In this document: positions 36,402-44,652 of the stretch, piece after piece
Layout of the letters: the number at the start of each line of letters is the position of its first letter
Numbering within the stretch: the first letter of the stretch is position 1
NCBI GenBank assembly: GCA_021774335.1
Contig: JAJFJD010000016.1
Coordinates: 49,766-113,765, forward strand
Direction of reading: 5' to 3'
Length of the DNA stretch: 64,000 nucleotides
Source of the DNA: Alphaproteobacteria bacterium
Lineage (GTDB): Bacteria > Pseudomonadota > Alphaproteobacteria > UBA8366
Made by a program: the position numbers and the translations under genes
The notes under the pieces: model-generated
Told to the model about the DNA's origin: nothing
Database searches by the model: none
Seen by the model: only the letters and a program-made list of their open reading frames with translations

Positions 36402-37808
36402 CTATTTTGCCTTCGCTTTAACCGGGACTTCCCCGAGTCCCCAAAGCTTATTCCTAACCGAATTATAGTACACTTCAGGAGTATACAACTCTGTATTGAG
36501 ACTCAAGCCATTGCCCGTTAATCGGCCGACAGCCGACAACAATTCATACTGTGCGACAACTTCGTCACGCTCCGCGCGCACCAGATTGACCTGCGCGTCG
36601 AGCAATTCCTGCTCGGCATCCAGGACATCCAGAACCGTTCGAGAGCCCACCAGCGCCTCCTGCTGAACCCCTTCTAAGGCAATGCGATTCGCGCGGACTT
36701 CCGCGGAAAAAGACCGAATTCGGGCACGTGCCGTGACCAGCGATTCCCACGCACTGTTCCCATCCTCGGTTGCCTGACGTCGCGCTTCGGAGAGCAGCAA
36801 CCGGTTCCGGCCAACAACTTGCTTAGCTTCACGGACGCGGCTCGAGACGCTACCGCGCTGATACAGCGGGACCGTCAACTGAGCCGTAATGCTCGCCGAG
36901 TCGCGGGTGACGTTGCTGGCCGACTGGTTCCGCGACCGCCCGCCCTCGCCGACGACATCCACCTTCGGCAGCAACTCACTGCGGACAACCTTGACGTTTT
37001 CATGTGCAGCGCGCTCGTCAAACAAGGCGGCCGACACGACCGGATTGTTATCTTGCGCCATTGCGATGGTTTCGTCCCGGTTGGACGGCAAGTCCCGCAC
37101 TGTCGGCGGTTTCGTCAAATCCTGCGGCGATTGCCCTACGACCTGCACGAACACACCGCGCCCGATCTGAAGATCGCCCTCGGCTTGAATCCTGTCCGCC
37201 GTGGCGCGCGACAATCGGGCCTCGGCCTGCGAAACATCGGTACGCGTGACCTCACCAACGTTGAAGCGGTCCTGCGTCGCCTCGAGCTGCCGCGCCAGAA
37301 CCTTTTCGTTGTTAATATTCAGGCGCAGCACCGCCGCGTCCCGGAACACGTCCATATACACCCGGACCACGCTCAACAGCACATCCTGCTCGGTCACCGC
37401 CAAACGCGCCCGCTCCGCCCGGACCGAATTCTCGGCGCGCCGAATATCGGCCACCGTGCCACCGCCGGAGAACAGGTTCTGCGTCACCCGAAGATTCCCG
37501 GAGTACCGCCCCCGCGTATCGCTGGTCGATGTGGACCCGCTGGAATCCTCGGTAATGCCGCCGCCTTCGCCCAGTATCTCGACCGTGGGCCGCCAACCGG
37601 AAGCCGCTTGCGGCACGCCTTCGTCGGCAACACGCACGCTCGCACGCTGTGCCTGCAGCGTCGGATTGTTCTGATAGGCCAGGATGATTGCATCGACCAG
37701 TGAATCGCCTTTGGCCGCGCTCATCGGCAGCATGAGAAAGCCCGCGCAGACCAACGCGGAAACACTTCCCAGAGCCTTCTTGGTCAACATGCGTCGGGTG
37801 TCGAGCAT
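36402..37808 (-). CDS. TolC-family outer-membrane efflux/secretion channel
   Basis: A 468-aa outer-membrane channel protein for type I secretion or tripartite efflux. A signal peptide follows the start (LTKKALGSVSALVCAGFLML). The two TolC/OEP repeats contain long coiled-coil segments, with repeat landmarks ILAYQNNPTLQAQRASVRVA and LLSVVRVYMDVFRDAAVLRL in repeat 1 and TAQLTVPLYQRGSVSSRVRE in repeat 2. ATG 37808 is used; ATG 37790 (MLTKKALG) gives a more standard signal peptide and is equally likely. A good promoter lies 39 bp upstream. Its neighbours pcm and popZ are the usual ones. Confidence 0.92.
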   Translation of the reverse strand: MLDTRRMLTKKALGSVSALVCAGFLMLPMSAAKGDSLVDAIILAYQNNPTLQAQRASVRVADEGVPQAASGWRPTVEILGEGGGITEDSSGSTSTSDTRGRYSGNLRVTQNLFSGGGTVADIRRAENSVRAERARLAVTEQDVLLSVVRVYMDVFRDAAVLRLNINNEKVLARQLEATQDRFNVGEVTRTDVSQAEARLSRATADRIQAEGDLQIGRGVFVQVVGQSPQDLTKPPTVRDLPSNRDETIAMAQDNNPVVSAALFDERAAHENVKVVRSELLPKVDVVGEGGRSRNQSASNVTRDSASITAQLTVPLYQRGSVSSRVREAKQVVGRNRLLLSEARRQATEDGNSAWESLVTARARIRSFSAEVRANRIALEGVQQEALVGSRTVLDVLDAEQELLDAQVNLVRAERDEVVAQYELLSAVGRLTGNGLSLNTELYTPEVYYNSVRNKLWGLGEVPVKAKAK

Positions 37809-38135
37809 CCGTAATCGGTTGCCGCCACCCGCGAATTTGAATGATCTAGACAGAGCGTATGCGTCCTCTTGTCAACAAACCCACCAAATCGAACTGTCGA
37901 AGCCCCCCGGCTCCATTCTCGTACCGAATTTTGCAAACCGCATGCCGACAATCGCCTTTTGCCAGCTATGCGCTTGCACGCCATCGAGTAGCGTTACTCG
38001 ATGCGTAGGTTTGCGGCATAGCGCCGGTTAACCGGTACCAGAATTGACCCAACATGAGATGCGGTTTGGTCGGCTCCCTCACGTCTAACACCTAGACACT
38101 TCGATAAAACCACAAAATGTTGATCCATAACAGTC
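37809..38135. other. 327-bp tolC-pcm intergenic region with dyads
   Basis: No coding sequence is supported here. It contains the tolC promoter. It also has a perfect inverted repeat CATCGAGTA (37982-37990), loop GCGT, TACTCGATG (37995-38003), and a 12-bp palindrome CCGGTTAACCGG (38024-38035). Neither dyad has a U-tract, so they are operator or RNA-structure candidates rather than clear terminators of pcm. Confidence 0.6.
37847..37875 (-). promoter_or_regulatory. Sigma70-type promoter of tolC
   Basis: On the minus strand TTGACA (37870-37875) is followed after 17 bp by TGTCTA (37847-37852). The spacing is ideal, and the tolC ATG is 39 bp downstream of the -10. Confidence 0.7.
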
Positions 38136-38789
38136 CTAAAACACAAAACCTGCTGATTTCGCGAAGCCGGGAAGCATCGGTGTATTGGCATCGAACAGGG
38201 TCCGGCTCGACACGACTCCGCCACGCTTCTCCATCAACGTGGCGCGGCCAACGCCATGATCGTCACAAATAACCGCGACCAGCCGCCCGTCATCCGCAAG
38301 TTGATTCAGAATTGCCGCCGGCATTTCGGCAACGGCGCCATCGAAAACGATCAAGTTATACGGCGCCTCGCCCGGCCAGCCCTTGTCGAGCGGCCCTTCG
38401 ACCACGACCGCGATGTCAGCGCCGAGCGTCGCCAATAGGTTCGATGCCTTTCCGGCAAACGTCGCGTCGCTCTCAAGCGCAAACACTGCGCCGCATAATT
38501 TCGATAGAACAGCGGCTGAATATCCGGTTCCGCACCCGACCAGCAGTGCGACATCATCAAGGTTCGCACGGCTCTCCTGCAACAATCGACCCAGCACCAT
38601 TGGCTCCACCAAATAGCGCTCGCCACCGACCGCGAGATCCTCATCCACGTAAGCAATATTAGCGAGATTGTCCGGAACGAAACGCTCGCGCGGCACTTCA
38701 CCCATCGCGGCAATGACCGCATCCTGCGTGATGCGGTTCGTTCGAAGCTGACACTCGACCATGTTGCGCCGGGCAACGGCGAAATCCAT
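38136..38789 (-). CDS. pcm: Protein-L-isoaspartate O-methyltransferase family protein
   Basis: A 217-aa SAM-dependent methyltransferase of the PIMT family, which repairs isoaspartyl residues. The start MDFAVARRNMVECQLRTNRI matches the alphaproteobacterial form. The SAM site is ALLVGCGTGYSAAVLSKLCG, with the usual Gly-x-Gly-Thr-Gly-Tyr. ATG 38789 is chosen from this family start; a longer open frame to 38912 lacks similarity. The usual tolC neighbour follows. This short tolC-linked type is annotated as PIMT, but its substrate has rarely been tested. Confidence 0.88.
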   Translation of the reverse strand: MDFAVARRNMVECQLRTNRITQDAVIAAMGEVPRERFVPDNLANIAYVDEDLAVGGERYLVEPMVLGRLLQESRANLDDVALLVGCGTGYSAAVLSKLCGAVFALESDATFAGKASNLLATLGADIAVVVEGPLDKGWPGEAPYNLIVFDGAVAEMPAAILNQLADDGRLVAVICDDHGVGRATLMEKRGGVVSSRTLFDANTPMLPGFAKSAGFVF

Positions 38790-38924
38790 GGAACTGATAC
38801 TCCCCCCAGAAATCTGCTGAAGAAATTTAGGAACGAAAATCCTAACAAATCGCCAACATAGTTCTGACCGTTTATATCTTTCTATTCTCAGGAAAACAAC
38901 GGATAGGGGCAACCGCCACGGCGC

Positions 38925-38953
38925 TTGACCCTCGGCGGCCGGACCCGTATATG
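38925..38953 (+). promoter_or_regulatory. Promoter of tRNA-Cys
   Basis: TTGACC (38925-38930), a 17-bp GC-rich spacer and TATATG (38948-38953) lie 22 bp upstream of the mature tRNA 5' end. Spacing is optimal. Confidence 0.75.
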
Positions 38954-38975
38954 ACGCCAGCGCATAAAACGCGTT

Positions 38976-39049
38976 GGTCCGGTGGCAGAGTGGTTATGCA
39001 GAGGCCTGCAAAGCCTTGTACGTCGGTTCGATTCCGGCCCGGACCTCCA
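38976..39049 (+). tRNA. tRNA-Cys (anticodon GCA)
   Basis: A 74-nt tRNA. Acceptor arms GGTCCGG (38976-38982) and CCGGACC (39039-39045) pair fully, followed by discriminator T and an encoded CCA (39047-39049). The anticodon loop CTGCAAA (39006-39012) gives GCA. The T arm is GTCGG-TTCGATT-CCGGC (39022-39038). It has its own promoter and reads toward the VanZ gene. Confidence 0.97.
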
Positions 39050-39121
39050 TACTGCGACAATTTTGACCGAGGACCGGCACACCCCGCCTACATCTATTGG
39101 CCGCGGCCGGCCCGGGACCTG

Positions 39122-39541
39122 ATGCTCCAGAGCAACTTCGCCGAATGGATACGGACAACGGCACAGCGCGGGACACCGGTGCTTTGCGCGGCGTTCGTCG
39201 TTGCCTTGATCATCGTCGCATACCTGTCCGTTAAACCGGGTATCCCGGGTGCGATATACGACGGACTGGATAAATGGCGGCATATCGCGGCCTACGCCAC
39301 ATTGGGAGTCTCTGGCACTCTGGCCTTTCCGGCGCGCCGATACTTCTGGCCCTTGCTGGCCGGTTTAACGCTTTACGGCGCGGCCCTAGAGCTGGCGCAG
39401 ACATTTGTCGCGTACCGTACGGGTAGCTGGCCGGACTTTGCCGCGAACGTTGCCGGCGTGGTTATCGGCGTGATCGCCATGAGAGTTGTCGCAGATGTCT
39501 TCAGGATCGGCGCGGCGAAACCGCGCAGGCGCACACCCTAA
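39122..39541 (+). CDS. VanZ-family membrane protein
   Basis: A 139-aa protein with about four hydrophobic segments. The family block is DKWRHIAAYATLGVSG and the later conserved block is ALELAQTFVAYRTGSWPDFA, followed by NVAGVVIG. VanZ was named for low-level teicoplanin resistance, but most homologues have no known role, and some occur in exopolysaccharide loci. ATG 39122 is chosen so the gene starts after the tRNA; longer frames would run through the tRNA. The stop overlaps the convergent CTERM-protein gene by 4 bp. Confidence 0.83.
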   Translation: MLQSNFAEWIRTTAQRGTPVLCAAFVVALIIVAYLSVKPGIPGAIYDGLDKWRHIAAYATLGVSGTLAFPARRYFWPLLAGLTLYGAALELAQTFVAYRTGSWPDFAANVAGVVIGVIAMRVVADVFRIGAAKPRRRTP

Positions 39542-40092
39542 CTGGGTTTGCGGCGGCTCGCGCCGAGCAGCAAGGCGGTCAACCCGCTCAACATAAGCCA
39601 TATAGCGCCGGGCAACGGCGTTTGCGCTACAGGAACCACAATTGCCTGGAAACTATAGCGCCCGCTGCTGGATGTCTCACCGACCGGAAAGAAGACATCA
39701 CCTGCCGCCGACAGCGCGTAGAGCACCCCGGGCTGCAGGACGGAGAAGGACAGGAGTTGGTCGGCCACCGTCGTACCGGCGGCATTCACAGTCAGGGAAG
39801 CGAGCGTCGTATCCGAGCCGACCTCGAAGAGGCGAAGATTGAAATCGACCATGTTCTCCACGCTCAAGGCAGTCGTCCGTAACGTCAACGCTTCGGTGAC
39901 TTCGAAAGTCATGGAGATTCGCTCATGGTCGATACATGGCGAACTCGTCGCCGCATTCGTCCCGGAACAGGACAAGGACGCATTCGCGTTCCATACGGAG
40001 TTGCCGGCTCCGACGATCATCGCCGACGCCGGAGCGCCCGCCAGCACAACGGTCAAAATTGAAAAGACGACCCCCAGAAATCCCCGTAACAT
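39538..40092 (-). CDS. VPLPA-CTERM-like exosortase substrate
   Basis: A 184-aa secreted protein. An N-terminal signal peptide (about residues 1-24, ending APASA) is followed by a beta-rich body with one likely disulfide (Cys in SLSCSG and SSPCID). The C-terminus has the three-part sorting signal: TPLPG at about residue 158, a hydrophobic helix (AIWLMLSGLTALLLGA) and the basic end SRRKPS. This is the VPLPA variant of PEP-CTERM, recognised by exosortases, and an exosortase is encoded at 46518-48155. The body function is unknown. It is convergent with the VanZ gene. Confidence 0.8.
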   Translation of the reverse strand: MLRGFLGVVFSILTVVLAGAPASAMIVGAGNSVWNANASLSCSGTNAATSSPCIDHERISMTFEVTEALTLRTTALSVENMVDFNLRLFEVGSDTTLASLTVNAAGTTVADQLLSFSVLQPGVLYALSAAGDVFFPVGETSSSGRYSFQAIVVPVAQTPLPGAIWLMLSGLTALLLGASRRKPS

Positions 40093-40200
40093 TGGCTCGC
40101 AAACCCTTGTAAATATGCAAGAGATGGCCTCTCAGGCCGTCACCGTCACAATAAGGGGTAGCCGATTGGCGAAGACACCTATCTCTCTGGCTAGGTCAGC

Positions 40201-40214
40201 GTTCTTTAGGATTA
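40201..40214 (-). promoter_or_regulatory. Shared 14-bp motif upstream of the CTERM-protein gene
   Basis: On the minus strand TAATCCTAAAGAAC lies 108 bp before the start codon at 40092. It differs at one base from TAATCCTAAAGTAC, which lies 111 bp before the prsT start. The preceding bases make TATAAT (40211-40216), so it may be a -10 and start region or a common operator. Confidence 0.55.
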
Positions 40215-40215
40215 T

Positions 40216-40272
40216 AAAAAAAGGACTAGGCGAGCCGGACCGTTTGCCGGTCATTCAGCGCACCTAGTCCTT
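40216..40272 (-). terminator. Intrinsic terminator of prsT
   Basis: Arms AAGGACTAGG (40221-40230) and CCTAGTCCTT (40263-40272) pair perfectly. The apical part has a second small stem (CCGGACC/GCCGGT). On the minus strand the stem is followed by a run of T residues, read from the A-run at 40216-40222. It begins 12 bp after the prsT stop. Confidence 0.9.
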
Positions 40273-40284
40273 AAAACTGCCGTC

Positions 40285-42732
40285 TTAAAGCGACTCGAGT
40301 ATCTTCTTCGCTTCAACGATTTCGGGATATTTATCCACCTGCGCGACCGCTTTCTCGAGATGCGGCTTGGCTTGCTCGGCCTGGCCGCTCTTGTAATACG
40401 CCATGCCGAGGTGGAAATTGAGGTATGGATGGTCCGGCAGTTCATCCACCGCACGCTTCAGCGTCACGACAGCAAGGCTGTAGTCACCTTTGCGGTACAA
40501 CAGCCATCCCAGGGTGTCCAGATAGAAGGGGTTTTCGGAGGTCTGGAAGCGCTGCGCGACCGCGAGGGCCTTCTCCAGGGTTTCCGGATTGTCATACCGA
40601 TGATCGGCAACCAGCGCCGCCATGTTGTTCGCCGCGGCATCCATCTTGGGATTGCCCTCAAGCATCATGGTGTAGGTCGTGATCGCGCTGTCGTAGTCCT
40701 TAGCGGCCTGTTGGGCCGTCGCCAGCGTGAAGAGTAGCGTAGCGTCCTTCGGAGAAGTATTTAAGCCTCGTTGAATTACGACAATCGCATCCTTCGGTTT
40801 GCCTTCCGCCAGAATCAGACGGCTCAAATTGACATAGGGTAACGTCCAGGTGCTCCGAAGCTCCGTCGCCCGGGAAAATGCTCTCTTGGCATCCTCGGTC
40901 GCTTTGTCGCTGGCATAGACCTCGCCCAACAGATTATGGGCGTAAACGTTATCTGGCGCCTTCTTGATCACGGCCTTGAGACGCACGACGGCCTCATCCA
41001 CCTGTTTCATCAACAAATGGGAGCGCACCATTCCGGTCAAAGCGGCGACCGAATTCGGCGCCAACGCCAATGCCTTGTCGAAGGCCGCAAGCGCTTCGAC
41101 ATGACGTCCTTCGGCCTGATGGACCCGCGCAACGGAGATATGACCCTGTGGCTTGTCATTCGCGATATCGCGCAGTTTCTCCGCCGTGGCCAGGGCCGGT
41201 CCCAATTTGCGTTGTGCGATCAGAATATCGCTCCGGAGACGCAATGCATCCTGCGATGTGGGTGCCCTACTCAGCGCCTGATCGGTTAAGGCCAGCGCGG
41301 TATCATAGTTTCGCTGCTGCACATACAACCGAGCCAGACGCAGCCGCGCCACATCATTGGTCGGTGTCACGGTCAGCAATTGGCGAAGGCTCTGCGCCGC
41401 CAAATCGACATCTCCCGCCCGCAAATGCGCATCCGCGACAAGTGCCAACGCTTGTGCCGAATCCGGGTTGTCCCGCAAGACCCGCCGCAAATCCGAGATC
41501 GCCTCGTTCAACTGTCCTTTCTGAAGGAGGATCCGGCTGCGGGTGATAAGCGCGTCTCCATTCGATTTGTCGGCGCTCAAGACTTCCTCGACCAATGCCT
41601 CGGCCTTTGGAAGATCGCGCGCCGCAAGCCGCAATCGGGCAAGCGCGGTCTTAGCCTGAATCACCTCGGGGTTGGACTTCGAGGTGTCAGCGATGTTCTG
41701 CAACACCTTTTCGGCGTCCGGGCCCTTCCTATGCTTGGCATAGAGCTGCGCCAATCCAAACCGAAGCATGCTGTTGTCCGGCGATTTCTCGATCAAATCC
41801 AACAGCGTCCGCTCGGCATCATCCAGCGAGCGCTGATTGGCCAAGAAATCGATGAGGATCAGCTTGGGACGGTTTTCGGTTGGGTCGGCGGCCACGCCAT
41901 CACGCAGCACCTGCTCGGCGTCGGCTTTTTTGTCGAAACCGAGCAGCAGCTTCGCTAGGTCGATACGGTGCCCGTGATTCTTCGGATCGAGCTTGAATAC
42001 ATCCGCGTAGACGCTTTTTATCGCATCTATATTCTTCGTGCGGCGGTACATCTCGATCAGCAGAAGCCGCAGTGCGCTTTCGGACGGATTGCCGGCAACC
42101 GACTTCTCAAGCAACTCGATCGCTTCTTTGTTTCGATTTTCCTTCTGATAGATCCCGACGAGTACGGAAATCGCGCCGGCATTGGCGCCATCGCGCTTTA
42201 GCGCCGCCTCCGCCTCGGTTTGGGCGTCGGACAGCCTGTTACGCCGCAGGTATACCGCGCCGCGCAAAGCGCGCCCGTCCGCGTTCTCGGGTTCCGCTTC
42301 CAAGACGCGTTCGGCGCGCAGCAGCGCATCGTCGATCTGTCCCGCGGCCAGCAAAATCCGACCGGCGTGGATATTTGCGCCGACGTGCTTGCTGTTCTGC
42401 TCACTGACCTTGCGAAATGCCCCAAGCGCGCCACGATAGTCCTTGGACCGCTCGGCGATGAGCCCGAGGTAATACAACGCCTCCATATTGAGCGGATTGA
42501 TTTGTCGAGCATTCTTGAACTCGAGGCCAGCCTTGGTGAACTTGCCTTCCTCGTACAGGGCCTTGCCCCGCTCGAAATACGCCGCTTCACGCTCTTCGGC
42601 GCCGTCACAGGCGGCCAGCGTCAGCATGCCCAGGACCAGGAATAACTTGAATACGGAATTCAGCCTAAATGGCTGCTTCAGCGTTCTTAGATTAAACATC
42701 GATGATTGAACTTGTTTCAGTGCCCGCTGCAT
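40285..42732 (-). CDS. prsT: PrsT-type TPR-repeat lipoprotein of the exosortase/EPS system
   Basis: An 815-aa lipoprotein made almost entirely of tetratricopeptide repeats (about 20). The signal ends with lipobox LAAC (Cys42 from this start), and CDGAEEREAAYFERGKALYE opens the first repeat. Length and repeat content match the PEP-CTERM-system TPR lipoprotein family, which accompanies exosortase loci and is thought to help assemble or export exopolysaccharide. GTG- and ATG-rich upstream frames exist; ATG 42732 has a GGGGG ribosome-binding site, while ATG 42699 gives a more standard signal length. It is followed by a strong terminator. Confidence 0.85.
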   Translation of the reverse strand: MQRALKQVQSSMFNLRTLKQPFRLNSVFKLFLVLGMLTLAACDGAEEREAAYFERGKALYEEGKFTKAGLEFKNARQINPLNMEALYYLGLIAERSKDYRGALGAFRKVSEQNSKHVGANIHAGRILLAAGQIDDALLRAERVLEAEPENADGRALRGAVYLRRNRLSDAQTEAEAALKRDGANAGAISVLVGIYQKENRNKEAIELLEKSVAGNPSESALRLLLIEMYRRTKNIDAIKSVYADVFKLDPKNHGHRIDLAKLLLGFDKKADAEQVLRDGVAADPTENRPKLILIDFLANQRSLDDAERTLLDLIEKSPDNSMLRFGLAQLYAKHRKGPDAEKVLQNIADTSKSNPEVIQAKTALARLRLAARDLPKAEALVEEVLSADKSNGDALITRSRILLQKGQLNEAISDLRRVLRDNPDSAQALALVADAHLRAGDVDLAAQSLRQLLTVTPTNDVARLRLARLYVQQRNYDTALALTDQALSRAPTSQDALRLRSDILIAQRKLGPALATAEKLRDIANDKPQGHISVARVHQAEGRHVEALAAFDKALALAPNSVAALTGMVRSHLLMKQVDEAVVRLKAVIKKAPDNVYAHNLLGEVYASDKATEDAKRAFSRATELRSTWTLPYVNLSRLILAEGKPKDAIVVIQRGLNTSPKDATLLFTLATAQQAAKDYDSAITTYTMMLEGNPKMDAAANNMAALVADHRYDNPETLEKALAVAQRFQTSENPFYLDTLGWLLYRKGDYSLAVVTLKRAVDELPDHPYLNFHLGMAYYKSGQAEQAKPHLEKAVAQVDKYPEIVEAKKILESL

Positions 42733-42826
42733 TCAGCGCCCCCAGATAATTCAAATCCAGCGGCTGCCAATAGAGCGAAGGATATAGAGGAAGACCCTTC
42801 CGTTGGGGAAGTATCCGCCGGCGCGT

Positions 42827-42857
42827 CCGAAAATTTCGGTTTAGTACTTTAGGATTA
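42827..42857 (-). promoter_or_regulatory. Shared motif and palindrome upstream of prsT
   Basis: TAATCCTAAAGTAC (complement of 42844-42857) is followed on the minus strand by TAAA and the palindrome CCGAAATTTTCGG (42827-42839). The motif copy upstream of the CTERM-protein gene matches at 13 of 14 positions and sits at almost the same distance from its start. Confidence 0.5.
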
Positions 42858-42979
42858 ACCGTCCCGACCATCCGGCGGGAAAGCTACCGCTGTACCAATC
42901 CGCCGTCTCCGGCACGGTCCAATGCTTCGCTCATGGACGGCAGCCCGCCATGAAAAACAGTCCCCGACTACAATCCCGG

Positions 42980-44569
42980 CTAACCTTGCCGGGTACCGAA
43001 CGGAACGCCACCGCTATGCGGCGCCCCTCCGGCGTCATCCGCCCGTTTTTCCGGGTGGTTGTCACTCGTTGCCGACGGATCGGCCGGCAAATGCGGCAGC
43101 AGGGTCTTTTTGCCCTGCCCCACCGCGTAAATCGTTTCCGACAGCCGAGTCCGGATCAGATCATTCCAACCTTCATCCAATGCCTCGTCTGCCGCCATTT
43201 GCTCAAGACGATCGACGATGCGGTTCAAGCCGTCAACTGCGGCATAACTTGCGTGAACGTCGGTGACCGCCGGCTGGTCCAACGCCCGCAACCGTTCCGC
43301 GACGTCTACGCCCGCGCTGAAACCAGATATCCGGAGCCCCTGCACATCCTCAAGCAACAGACCACGCCGATGCCGGATATGATCGGTCATCGCTGTCATA
43401 CTCTGTTGCAGGCTCGATGCGATGCGATCCAGGCTCCGCACGATTTCCGTGGCCGCTTTTTCCGCGTTCCGCGTATCACGCGACGGCGCCTCTATAACCG
43501 GTTTCAGCGGCTGAACGACGCTGGTGCTGGGTTCAACCCGATCAGGTGATCCACTTGAATCCGCCCACCATGCCGTCCGGTCAAGGGCAGGTGGCGGGAT
43601 ATCTTCGACTGGATCGGGCTCCTCGAATGCGGAATCGCCGGCCGAGCCGTTGAGCTTTAGATCGAGAGGCAGATCCAGCGCCGGCCGTGCCGTGGGCGAA
43701 TACTCGGGAGTTTCGCTGATGGGCTCCGCTGTTTCTTCCGGCAGCGCCTGCGTATCCGATGCCTCTGGCTCTGACGAGCGATCAAATCCCGTCTTAAGAT
43801 CGAAGGGTGTCTCCCAAAACGGGGCGTCGCCGGGCTCGACCGAAACAGGCGCATCTACGTCACGACCGCTGTCCAATGTCGGCGTCTCGGGCGTCTCGGC
43901 GCGAAGAGGCGCCGGATCCACCGTCAGTGTCGGGATCGGGGCAACCGGCGCTGCGGGTTCAGTCGACGCCTCCGGCAGACTGACTGTCCTGTCATCCTCA
44001 GTCGCCCTCGTGTCCGGTTCAGCAGCCGCGGTCTCGCTCGTTCGTGCAAACCGGTCCGCTGATGCCTCGGATGGCGCGACCGATGGTACCCGCAGCAGTA
44101 AGGGCTCCTGAGCGCTATCGTCGAACCGATCCGGGCTCCGGTCGAGCGTCAGCCGGTCTTCCGTTGCAATGGGAGGAATTGGATCGGCGGAGGGGGATTT
44201 CTTTTTCGAACGCCGCCGGCGCAATCTAAGGCGCGGCTCACGGTCCGGTACTGGATCCTTGATCGGCGGTGTGGTTTTCAACTCGCGAAGGAATGCAGCT
44301 GTCCCTTCATCGCGTTGGACAGGCGAGCGCTGCGCCTCTTCAAGGTCCTCGACAGACTGGTTCAGCCGCCGGTTGTATACCTTGCTGGCGATATAGCCGC
44401 ACAACAGAACGATCGTCGAGACGACGAGGAATGGCAGGACATAGATTTCGAGGATCTGAAAATATTGCTCGACATTGTCACCGGACAAATTGATCTGCAC
44501 GGCGTTTGCCCGACTAGTAGTCAGCAAACACACGATCAACACTGTCAAAGCAAAGCGCATAATGTTCAT
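42980..44569 (-). CDS. Acidic Pro-rich membrane protein of unknown function
   Basis: A 529-aa protein with an N-terminal signal-like helix (MRFALTVLIVCLLTTSRANA) and a second membrane helix (about residues 40-65). A long acidic, Pro/Glu/Ser-rich linker spans about residues 95-350. A helical C-terminal domain (about 370-500) has blocks AEKAATEIVRSLDRIASSLQ and AAVDGLNRIVDRLEQMAADE. No known domain is recognised. ATG 44569 (MNIMRFAL) is chosen; the open frame extends to 44695. It lies between the initiating transferase and prsT on one strand, so a structural or regulatory part of polysaccharide export is inferred. Confidence 0.65.
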   Translation of the reverse strand: MNIMRFALTVLIVCLLTTSRANAVQINLSGDNVEQYFQILEIYVLPFLVVSTIVLLCGYIASKVYNRRLNQSVEDLEEAQRSPVQRDEGTAAFLRELKTTPPIKDPVPDREPRLRLRRRRSKKKSPSADPIPPIATEDRLTLDRSPDRFDDSAQEPLLLRVPSVAPSEASADRFARTSETAAAEPDTRATEDDRTVSLPEASTEPAAPVAPIPTLTVDPAPLRAETPETPTLDSGRDVDAPVSVEPGDAPFWETPFDLKTGFDRSSEPEASDTQALPEETAEPISETPEYSPTARPALDLPLDLKLNGSAGDSAFEEPDPVEDIPPPALDRTAWWADSSGSPDRVEPSTSVVQPLKPVIEAPSRDTRNAEKAATEIVRSLDRIASSLQQSMTAMTDHIRHRRGLLLEDVQGLRISGFSAGVDVAERLRALDQPAVTDVHASYAAVDGLNRIVDRLEQMAADEALDEGWNDLIRTRLSETIYAVGQGKKTLLPHLPADPSATSDNHPEKRADDAGGAPHSGGVPFGTRQG

Positions 44570-44652
44570 AAATATATTTTCACAACTCAAAGAAATCGTC
44601 CGAATACTAGCAGCAGTATTGCGGATTTCCAAGGGGTTAGCGACACTCACCA

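Noticed and set aside
38951..39121. VanZ frame starting upstream through the tRNA
   Set aside because: The tRNA folds fully and occupies this stretch, so the VanZ start is placed at 39122.
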